Both the position numbers and the translations under genes were made by a program. Below are positions 57,791-64,000 of a DNA stretch of 64,000 nucleotides, one piece after another. Position 1 is the stretch's first letter; every line of letters starts with the position of its first letter. The notes under the pieces are model-generated. The model was not told where the DNA came from, did no database searches, and saw only the letters and a program-made list of their open reading frames with translations. This stretch comes from Longimycelium tulufanense (lineage in GTDB: Bacteria; Actinomycetota; Actinomycetes; Mycobacteriales; Pseudonocardiaceae): the NCBI RefSeq assembly GCF_014645795.1, contig NZ_BMMK01000008.1, positions 145,306 to 209,305 on the forward strand, read 5' to 3'.

Positions 57791-58099
57791 TTGGCGTGGT
57801 GCCACGGGCTCATCGAGGCATGTTCGCGCCGCCTGGAGCTGACGCGCGTGTCACCGTCAGACCTGGACGTGCTCACACCGCGCGAAACAGATGTGCTGTA
57901 CCTGTTCGTTAAAGGCGTGTCCAACGCCGAGGTCGCGGCGCACCTCACGCTCAGCGCCGCGACCGTGAAGACGCACCTCGACCGGTTCATGGCGAAACTC
58001 TGCCTCTCCAGCCGTGCCCAGGCCGTCGTCCTCGCCTACGAAACCGGCCTCGTCACACCACACCGCTACACCCAGGAACACGACAACAACGGTAGATAG
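57791..58099 (+). pseudogene. LuxR-family response regulator, C-terminal fragment
   Basis: The frame encodes LIEACSRRLEL, then DLDVLTPRETDVLYLFVKG and SNAEVAAHLTLSAATVKTHL, ending AQAVVLAYETGLV. This is the linker and DNA-binding domain of a NarL-type regulator. The receiver domain is absent: upstream sequence is out of frame and unrelated. A GTG at 57849 might still produce an HTH-only protein. Confidence 0.65.
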
Positions 58100-58361
58100 T
58101 CCGCCGGGCATCGCGACGGGCATGCTGCCGCGGCTGGAGTCCGGCGGGCCAACTCGAACACCGAGACGACTGTTCAGTTTGGCGAACGGTCTGTTCGTGG
58201 CGCGGCGGCCATACATTGACACCACGGTCGGTGGTCCGGTGGCGTTGGTGTCACTGAGCGTCCAGCCGACGCTGGCCTGTCGCGGCCGGGCAGCTCGTGT
58301 GCTCGTCACGCGGAATGACGCCGGGGGATTGACGGTGGTCACTGCTGTATCTACGCTGCCG

Positions 58362-58383
58362 ATCGTTCATTGAAATGAACGAT
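58362..58383. promoter_or_regulatory. Operator-like palindrome upstream of the hydroxyproline operon
   Basis: ATCGTTCATT (58362-58371) and AATGAACGAT (58374-58383) are perfect 10-base arms around GA. It is in the promoter position of the hydroxyproline genes and fits an IclR- or GntR-type dimer. No such regulator gene is intact nearby. Confidence 0.65.
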
Positions 58384-58394
58384 TGTGGGGCGGC

Positions 58395-58751
58395 GTGGCG
58401 GACCAGGACGTGATCGTCGTCGGCGCGGGGGTGGTGGTTGCGCCCTGCGCGGAAGCATCGAGCGCCCCGGACCTGCGGGTCACCGTGCTGGACCGGGCGA
58501 AGCTGATGCCGGGTACCACTGCGGCCGGCAAGGGCAACATCCTGTTGACCGACAAGGAGCCCGCTCCCGAGCTGGCGTTGGTGATGGCGTTCCCGACAAC
58601 GGTCGCCCCAGCCGCCGGCCGGGTTGCGCGAAGACCTCGGACCCTCGCTCGCCGACACGATGCGGCGTCGATGTCCCGGCGACCCATCGCCAACCTGACA
58701 GGGCTCGGTGAGTTGGCGGGGACACCATTGGAACCCGAGGAAGAGCAGGCC
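58395..58751 (+). pseudogene. Remnant of FAD-dependent D-hydroxyproline dehydrogenase
   Basis: From GTG 58395, VADQDVIVVGAGVVVAPC and LRVTVLDR, then TTAAGKGNILLTDKEPAPEL, match the N-terminus of actinobacterial FAD D-amino-acid/hydroxyproline dehydrogenases. The third glycine of GxGxxG is replaced by Val. After about 58590 the frame is lost; a +1 frame near 58618-58650 reads LREDLGPSL, the expected continuation, and then a stop. Some 300 residues of the enzyme are missing before the next gene. Confidence 0.7.
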
Positions 58752-59675
58752 ATGACGCAGGAGAATCTGAGCGGCGTTATCGTGGCGACCGCGTTGCCGT
58801 TCGCCGAGGACGCGAACGCCCCAGCGGGGCTGCGGCCCGACTTGGACCGCTACGCCGAGCATTGCCGCTGGCTGATCGACAACGGATGTCGCGGCGTGGG
58901 CCCGAACGGCTCGCTTGGTGAGTACTCCTCGCTGACGGACGAGGAGCGCCGGGCGGTCGCGCGAACAGCGATCCAAACAGTGGGCTCCGACGGCGTAGTG
59001 GTGGTCGGTGTGCACGGTGCTGGCGCGCATCAGGCGCGGCACTGGGCGGAACTCGCCGCCGAGGATGGCGCGGACGGCGTGCTCTGCCTGCCGCCCACGA
59101 TGTACCGCGCGAACAAGGGGGAGGTGATCCACCATTTCGAGGAGGTGGCCAAGGCCGGGCTGCCGATCATGGTCTACAACAATCCGATCGACACCAAGGT
59201 GGACCTCACCCCAGACCTACTGGCCGAGATCGCGCAGATCGACAACGTGGTCGCGGTGAAGGAGTTCTCCGGCGATGTGCGACGGGTACTGGAGATCCGC
59301 GAGGTCGCACCCGGACTGAACGTGGTGGCCGGTGCCGACGACGTGACGCTCGAGTCACTGTTGATGGGCGCGAGCGGGTGGTTCGCCGGCTTCCCCAATG
59401 TCTTCCCGGCGGAGTCGGCACTGCTGTACTCCCTTGCCAAGGAGGGAAACCTGGCGCGGGCGCGAGCGTTGTACGAGCCGCTTGTGGCGGCGTTCCGGTG
59501 GGACTCCCGCACCGAGTTCGTGCAGGCGATCAAGTACGGGATGGACATGGCCGGTCGCTACGGCGGACCGTGCCGGCCACCACGAGGTCCGCTGGCCACC
59601 GCGGACCGGACGAGGCTGGAGTCGGACATGCGTCGCGCCACCGAGTACCTGCGCGCCAACCCCGTGGCGGCGTGA
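58752..59675 (+). CDS. DapA-family lyase, probable 1-pyrroline-4-hydroxy-2-carboxylate deaminase
   Basis: About 307 residues. A dihydrodipicolinate synthase-like TIM barrel with NGSLGEYSSLT, the Tyr in MVYNNP and the Schiff-base Lys170 in VVAVKEFSGD. Between a hydroxyproline dehydrogenase remnant and a hydroxyproline epimerase the expected role is conversion of 1-pyrroline-4-hydroxy-2-carboxylate to 2-oxoglutarate semialdehyde. The frame upstream is continuous with the dehydrogenase remnant, but AGGAAGAG before ATG 58752 supports initiation there. Confidence 0.8.
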   Translation: MTQENLSGVIVATALPFAEDANAPAGLRPDLDRYAEHCRWLIDNGCRGVGPNGSLGEYSSLTDEERRAVARTAIQTVGSDGVVVVGVHGAGAHQARHWAELAAEDGADGVLCLPPTMYRANKGEVIHHFEEVAKAGLPIMVYNNPIDTKVDLTPDLLAEIAQIDNVVAVKEFSGDVRRVLEIREVAPGLNVVAGADDVTLESLLMGASGWFAGFPNVFPAESALLYSLAKEGNLARARALYEPLVAAFRWDSRTEFVQAIKYGMDMAGRYGGPCRPPRGPLATADRTRLESDMRRATEYLRANPVAA

Positions 59676-59676
59676 C

Positions 59677-60678
59677 ATGCGGGCCGAACGGTACTTCAGC
59701 GCGGTCGATTCGCACACCGAGGGCAACCCGACCCGGGTAATCACCGGGGGCGTCGGCGTGATCCCCGGCGACACCATGGCGGAGCGGCGCACGCACTTCA
59801 TCGAGCAGATGGATCACGTCCGCCAGCTGTTGATGTACGAGCCGCGCGGACACTCGGCGATGAGCGGCGCGATCCTGCAGCCGCCGACCAGGCAGGGCGC
59901 GGACTGGGGCGTGGTGTACATCGAGGTCTCCGGCTGCCTGCCGATGTGCGGGCACGGCACCATCGGGGTGGCCACAGTCCTGGTGGAGACCGGGATGGTC
60001 ACCGTGACCGAGCCGGTCACCACGGTGCGGCTCGACACCCCGGCGGGACTGGTGGTGGTGGACGTCGCGGTGCGTGACGGCCACGCCGAGTCGGCGACGT
60101 TCCAGAACGTGCCGGCGTACACGCACGAGCTGGACGTGCTGGTCGAGGTCCCCGGCCTTGGCGAGATTCGCTACGACCTGGCATTCGGTGGGAACTTCTA
60201 CGCGATCCTTCCTCTGGAACAGCTCGATATCCCGTTCGACCTCGCGAAGAAGGAGCGCATCCTCGCCGCCGGAATGGCCATCATCGATGCGATCAACAAG
60301 CAGCGCCGGCCGGAACACCCAGTTGACCGGCGAATCTCCGGCATCAAACATGTGCAGTTCACGGCGCCGGGCGTCGGCGGAAGTCATTCCCGCAACGCCA
60401 TGGTCATCCACCCCGGCTGGTTCGACCGCTCGCCATGCGGTACCGGCACCTGCGCGAGGATGGCGCAACTGCATACCAGGGGCGAGCTCGCGCTCGGCGA
60501 GGACTTCGTCAACGAGTCGTTCATCGGCACCCGTTTCACCGGGCGGCTGATCGAGCGGACGACGGTCGGCGACCGCCCAGCGGTGGTGCCCACGATTTCC
60601 GGCCGAGCCTGGATCACCGGCATGGCGCAGTACCTGCTCGACCCATCCGACCCGTTTCCCAAGGGGTTCCAACTATGA
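59677..60678 (+). CDS. 4-hydroxyproline 2-epimerase (proline racemase family)
   Basis: About 333 residues, ATG one base after the lyase stop. Both catalytic cysteines are present: Cys91 in MCGHGTIG and Cys254 in SPCGTGTCA. DSHTEGNPTRVI is the family start. It interconverts trans-4-hydroxy-L-proline and cis-4-hydroxy-D-proline, the first catabolic step. ATGA overlap with the aldehyde dehydrogenase. Confidence 0.85.
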   Translation: MRAERYFSAVDSHTEGNPTRVITGGVGVIPGDTMAERRTHFIEQMDHVRQLLMYEPRGHSAMSGAILQPPTRQGADWGVVYIEVSGCLPMCGHGTIGVATVLVETGMVTVTEPVTTVRLDTPAGLVVVDVAVRDGHAESATFQNVPAYTHELDVLVEVPGLGEIRYDLAFGGNFYAILPLEQLDIPFDLAKKERILAAGMAIIDAINKQRRPEHPVDRRISGIKHVQFTAPGVGGSHSRNAMVIHPGWFDRSPCGTGTCARMAQLHTRGELALGEDFVNESFIGTRFTGRLIERTTVGDRPAVVPTISGRAWITGMAQYLLDPSDPFPKGFQL

Positions 60679-62039
60679 CCCGTGTGGTTTCCACGTCCCC
60701 ACAGCGGCCGTCCGATGTCGTCGTGGACGCTCCAGCAACGTCCCCGGCGGAGGTTGCTGAAGCCGTACGTCGGGCACGTCGCGCGCAGCGGCGGTGGGCT
60801 CGGGTTCCTGCGACCGAACGGGCGGTGGCACTCGGCTCGGTGGCTGATTCCCTTGCCAACCAGGAAAAAGAGCTCACCAGTCTGATGGTTCGTGAGGTCG
60901 GCAAGCCGGCAGGTGAGGCAGCGGGCGAGGTGGCCAGGGCCGTGGCGATCCTGCGCTACTACGCCCAGCAGTGTTACGACCCGGTCGGCCAAACGTACCC
61001 GGCCAGCAGGGGGCTGTCCTTCACCGTACGCCGGCCCCGTGGGGCCGCCGGACTGATCACACCGTGGAACTTTCCACTGGCCATCCCGGTGTGGAAGGCC
61101 GCTCCGGCACTGGCCTACGGCAACGCCGCGCTGGTGAAGCCGTCCCCGGACGCGACCGCGTGCGCGCTGCGGCTGGCCGAACTGGTCGCCGGGCACGTGC
61201 CGGACTCGCTGTTCACGGTGCTGCCGGGGGACGCCGAAACGGGGAGGGCACTGGTCGATGTGGTGGACCTGGTCTCCTTCACCGGCTCCGGTGCTGTGGG
61301 CAGGCGGGTGGCGATGGCCGCCGCGGAACGGGGGATACCCGCCCAGTGCGAGATGGGTGGGCTGTCCGCCTCGATCGTGCTGCCGGACGCCGACCTCGAT
61401 CACGCCGCGGCCAGCATCGCCTATGGAGCAATGGGTTTCGCCGGGCAGAAGTGCACCGCGACCAAGCGGGTCATCGTGGTTGGGGATGCGGAGTCGTTCG
61501 CCGAGGCGCTGCGCGAGCGGGTACTCGGCCTGGGGTACGGCGATCCCGCCGAGGACGGCGTCGTGGTCGGCCCCGTGATCAATGAGGTGGCCCGGCAGCG
61601 GGTGGTGGATGCCGTGGCGGAAGCCGAGCGTGCGGGGGGACGGCTGCTCACCGGCAAGGAACCCGCGGACGGCTGGTTCGTCCGTCCGACAGTGGTGACG
61701 GGGCTGGGCGCACAGGAACGGCTGAACCGTGAGGAGGTTTTTGGGCCGATCTGCACGCTCATCTCAGCGTCCAACGTGGATCATGCGTTGACGATGGCCA
61801 ACGACAGCACCTACGGATTGGCCACTGCCCTGTACACCAGTGACCTTGACGCTGCTCTGTCCTATGTGGATGAATGTGCGTCAGGAATGGTGAAGATTAA
61901 TGCTCCGACCAGCGGCGTGGACTTCCATCTTCCCTTCGGCGGGGAGAAGAAATCCGGTTGCGGAGGCAAGGAACAGGGCAAGGCGGCCCTTCAGTTCTAC
62001 ACGTCGTCCCGAACCGTACAGATCGTCGCGATCCGATAG
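60675..62039 (+). CDS. Aldehyde dehydrogenase, probable 2-oxoglutarate semialdehyde dehydrogenase
   Basis: About 454 residues. [26 protein letters not shown], the general-base Glu in CEMGGLS (usually ELGG) and the nucleophile in [19 protein letters not shown] and the GGEKKSG end are typical. In this operon it would make 2-oxoglutarate from the semialdehyde, the last step of hydroxyproline breakdown. Coupled to the epimerase by ATGA. Confidence 0.85.
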   Translation: MTRVVSTSPQRPSDVVVDAPATSPAEVAEAVRRARRAQRRWARVPATERAVALGSVADSLANQEKELTSLMVREVGKPAGEAAGEVARAVAILRYYAQQCYDPVGQTYPASRGLSFTVRRPRGAAGLITPWNFPLAIPVWKAAPALAYGNAALVKPSPDATACALRLAELVAGHVPDSLFTVLPGDAETGRALVDVVDLVSFTGSGAVGRRVAMAAAERGIPAQCEMGGLSASIVLPDADLDHAAASIAYGAMGFAGQKCTATKRVIVVGDAESFAEALRERVLGLGYGDPAEDGVVVGPVINEVARQRVVDAVAEAERAGGRLLTGKEPADGWFVRPTVVTGLGAQERLNREEVFGPICTLISASNVDHALTMANDSTYGLATALYTSDLDAALSYVDECASGMVKINAPTSGVDFHLPFGGEKKSGCGGKEQGKAALQFYTSSRTVQIVAIR

Positions 62040-62124
62040 GAGCGAACGCGTCGTCGCGGTCAGCTGAGCTGGCGTCTTCGCCGTTGTTGTCTCCGCTGGC
62101 CCAGCGTGGGCGCCGTGGTCGGTG

Positions 62125-62442
62125 GTGAATCGAGATCTGGCGCTGCTCAAGGGCCGGGTTGGGGGTGGAGAACAGGAAGAAGCAGATCAAGCTGTAGATC
62201 AGGGGCATCAGCACCAGCCGGTGGGCCCACATCAGCAGCATCGGCCCCGCCTGCGTCTGGGACACCACCGCGGGCCCGAGGAGAGCCTCCAGGGGGTAGG
62301 CCAGGCCACCGAAGGTCAGGCAGAGCACCACGATGCGCAGCGGCACCTCACGGGGCGCCCGACCCAGCTGGTACAGCTTCCACACCAGGGCGCTGTAGAG
62401 CACGATCCCGTTGACCAGGAGGAGGATCACAGCCACCCCCAT
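62125..62442 (-). pseudogene. MAB_1171c-like membrane protein, truncated after three helices
   Basis: ATG 62442 opens MGVAVILLLVNGIVLYSALVW, then VLCLTFGGLAYPLEALLG and LVLMPLIYSLICFFLF: the N-terminal helices of a polytopic protein that typically follows ImmA/IrrE protease genes. From about 62125 the frame runs into antisense of the aldehyde dehydrogenase. The rest of the protein, several hundred residues, is missing. The overlap with the ImmA relic preserves the original operon order. Confidence 0.55.
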
Positions 62443-62820
62443 CGGTCACCCAACGCGGTGTCGAGCCGCTGTGCCGCATCGGTGGTAGCCGGCTGGGCGA
62501 CCCGGTTCAATACTGAGGCCCACTCCAGGATGATCGTGGCCACCGTTTCCGCCTCGCGCTCCTGCTGGGAGTCGTAGGAGGTGCGGCGCAGCGCCCGCCG
62601 CACCGCATCCGGATCCAGATTCGGGTACCGGCGGCGCAGCACCTCGGGCTCGACCTCGGGATACAACTCGGCCATCAGCGCATCATCGTGCTCGTCACCC
62701 TCATGTCCGGCCAGAATGTGCCCAAGCTCGTGCAGGATGATGTGATCCTGGTGAGCCTTACTCGTTTCCTGCTGATACAGGATGAAATCCGCGGTCGGGG
62801 CGCCCGACTGCCATTCTCGA
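62427..62820 (-). pseudogene. ImmA/IrrE-family metalloprotease, 5'-truncated
   Basis: The frame reads ADFILYQQETSKAHQDHII, then LHELGHILAGHEGDEHDDAL (HExxH zinc motif plus third ligand region), then DSQQEREAETVA and ends GDRWGWL. About 60 N-terminal residues and the start codon are missing; the frame is cut at about 62820, exactly where the large palindrome begins. A late ATG at 62675 would give only the C-terminal half without the active site. Confidence 0.7.
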
Positions 62821-62865
62821 CATGCGCTGGGCCCGCACCCGTACGGGTGCGGGCCCAGCGCATGT
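62820..62865. terminator. 46-bp perfect palindrome
   Basis: CATGCGCTGGGCCCGCACCCGT (22 bases) is followed with no gap by its exact reverse complement at 62843-62864, and the flanking A/T at 62820/62865 also pair. It lies 43 bases after the stop of the secreted-protein gene on the minus strand and should fold into a very stable hairpin terminator. It also marks the truncation point of the ImmA relic. Confidence 0.75.
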
Positions 62866-62907
62866 TACCTGTCGGCAGCGACCCTCGACGCGGGTCGAAC
62901 CGAAGGG

Positions 62908-63327
62908 TCAGAGGGGAAGAAGTCCAACCAGGGGAATCTGGGACGGGGAGAGCAAGGACGACGGCGTGGGCAGTGACTGCGGGGGAGGCGAAGGCTGCGT
63001 GATGGGCCTGGGCAGCAAGGGAGCCACACCCGGTGGGGGATTCACACCGGCCGTACCGTTCGCGTGGGGGTAGGGGTGAATACTCATCGGCATCGGAGGG
63101 CCTCCGTCCCACGCCGACCCATAGTTGGGGCTGTGGTAGTGGTGGGAGTAGTGGGCGGGCTGGGAGTTGTGGGTCGGCGCGTAGTAGTGGGAGGGCTGGG
63201 AGACGGCGTGCGTCGCCGGTGGGTTAGGGCTGGCGCCGGGCTCGGCGGCGGCGGTTCCCGTACCCAGACCGAAGAGAGCCACGGCCAGGGCGCCGACCCC
63301 GGCCAACAGGGACCTCAGTCGGGACAT
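62908..63327 (-). CDS. Small secreted His/Tyr/Pro-rich protein
   Basis: About 139 residues. GAGGAA is eight bases before the ATG. A signal peptide (SLLAGVGALAVALFGLGTG...) is followed by a likely cleavage at AAA-EP. The mature part is low complexity: SHYYAPTHNSQPAHYSHHYHSPNY in a His/Tyr-rich core (shortened: many HY and YH pairs), then a Pro/Ser-rich tail. Clustered His and Tyr suggest metal binding or surface adhesion; no family recognised. Confidence 0.65.
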   Translation of the reverse strand: MSRLRSLLAGVGALAVALFGLGTGTAAAEPGASPNPPATHAVSQPSHYYAPTHNSQPAHYSHHYHSPNYGSAWDGGPPMPMSIHPYPHANGTAGVNPPPGVAPLLPRPITQPSPPPQSLPTPSSLLSPSQIPLVGLLPL

Positions 63328-63554
63328 GATGATTTCCTCTTTCTTTCACCGGGTGAGTGGCGCGGTCTGTGCCACCCGAGCTGTCAACGCCTTTCGGAAG
63401 TGGAGGGCTCGGCATGCGGTGGAACGGGTCGGGGACTGACCCTGTCCCTGCTCGCGGCCGGTCCGCAATCCGCAACTCCGACAGGCGGATGGTCGCGACT
63501 GGACGGACTGCCCGTGCCCACCGCTCCACACCTGCCCACGCGCCAGCAGCACCA

Positions 63555-64000
63555 CTAACACAGCAGGTCGCAAGTATTTGTTCCACGGACAAGTCCTAGT
63601 TCCCATCGGGCTCCTTGGTAATCCCACCGGATTCCGTACCCTCGTCGTCCTCGGGTTTGCGGGCGTTGGTGGCCTCGGACGGCGCCTTCAGCTGTTCGAC
63701 CTCGCCGCGCGGTGCGCCCCCGGAGCCCGATGGGTGCTTCGGCCCGCATGCGCCCGGTCATCCTTGGGAACCAGAAGTAGATGCCGGCGAAGGTGGCGAA
63801 GGCGATCGTGCCGTAGAGCACGTAGTGGAAGTGGGCCACCACGAAGTAGGTGTCCGAGACATGGAAGTCCAGGGGTGGCGCGGCCAGCAGCACACCTGAC
63901 AGGCCACCGAAGAGGAACAGCCAGAAGGAGAAGGCATTCAACCGGGGGAACGCCACGTCCGGGGAGCCGATCTGCAACGGCAGGATGTAGTTGGCGAACC
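63555..64000 (-). pseudogene. ctaD: Cytochrome c oxidase subunit I with internal deletion (partial at window edge)
   Basis: Reading from the window edge the frame gives [20 protein letters not shown], then [11 protein letters not shown], and jumps at once to [20 protein letters not shown] and [10 protein letters not shown]. In an intact CtaD about 200 residues lie between these, including the HPEVY copper-B/Tyr site and the proton channels. The join falls at FLFGGL, which occurs at both places in normal CtaD, so recombination between the two copies is the likely cause. After TGRM the frame departs from the family; a second frame reads [19 protein letters not shown]. Non-functional as an oxidase. 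Confidence 0.75.

Noticed and set aside
63219..63592. Minus-strand frame upstream of the secreted protein
   Set aside because: It overlaps the secreted-protein gene in another frame and has no protein-like composition.

Overview
The window looks like chromosomal DNA of a high-GC actinomycete, most likely a member of the Pseudonocardiaceae. Codons are strongly G/C-ending, GTG starts and 4-base ATGA/GTGA overlaps are frequent, and there is a type VII secretion accessory operon of EspG, YbaB, PPE and DUF3558 type. Assignments come from reading motifs; no database search was run.

Layout: (1) 0.2-15.2 kb is one plus-strand operon for a secondary lipid. It encodes a PUFA-synthase-like megasynthase split over two proteins (NPD-NPD-KS-AT-ACP-KR, then KS-AT-DH-PPTase), a free acyl carrier protein, an alpha/beta hydrolase, a GT1 glycosyltransferase and a membrane-anchored methyltransferase. 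(2) 15.3-20.4 kb holds nucleic-acid motors: a SNF2 helicase with a SWIM zinc-finger partner, and a HelD/HelR-type RNA polymerase remodeller. (3) 20.4-33.2 kb is metabolic: a Tat-exported FAD oxidoreductase, a secreted PQQ-type sugar dehydrogenase, a PadR regulator with a clear operator upstream of a 2,4-dienoyl-CoA reductase, a disulfide oxidoreductase with glucose-6-phosphate dehydrogenase, a DUF3179/membrane protein pair and an MFS transporter. (4) 33.2-33.8 kb is a scar where two broken genes meet.

(5) 34.2-47.9 kb is the most interesting block. It has every enzyme class of the bacterial ceramide (sphingolipid) pathway: a serine palmitoyltransferase-like alpha-oxoamine synthase, an ACP, a FAAL-type acyl-ACP synthetase, an NAD-dependent reductase and a YghO/bCerS-type N-acyltransferase. 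Around them lie a GT4 glycosyltransferase, an MMPL exporter, a MupA/Atu3671-type flavin monooxygenase, a second Tat-exported FAD oxidoreductase (paralogue of the one at 20.4 kb) and an atypical LuxR regulator. I read it as a candidate glycosphingolipid-like locus in an actinomycete.

(6) 48.2-53.7 kb is the type VII accessory operon, without core secretion machinery. (7) 54-57 kb holds a methyltransferase, SHOCT and DUF4142 proteins and a small unknown protein. (8) 57.8-62 kb is a 4-hydroxyproline catabolic operon whose D-hydroxyproline dehydrogenase is reduced to a frameshifted remnant. (9) 62-64 kb is a decay zone: a truncated membrane protein, a 5'-truncated ImmA/IrrE protease, a 46-bp perfect palindrome and a cytochrome oxidase subunit I copy with its middle deleted. 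The repeated truncations suggest a rearranging accessory region of the chromosome.
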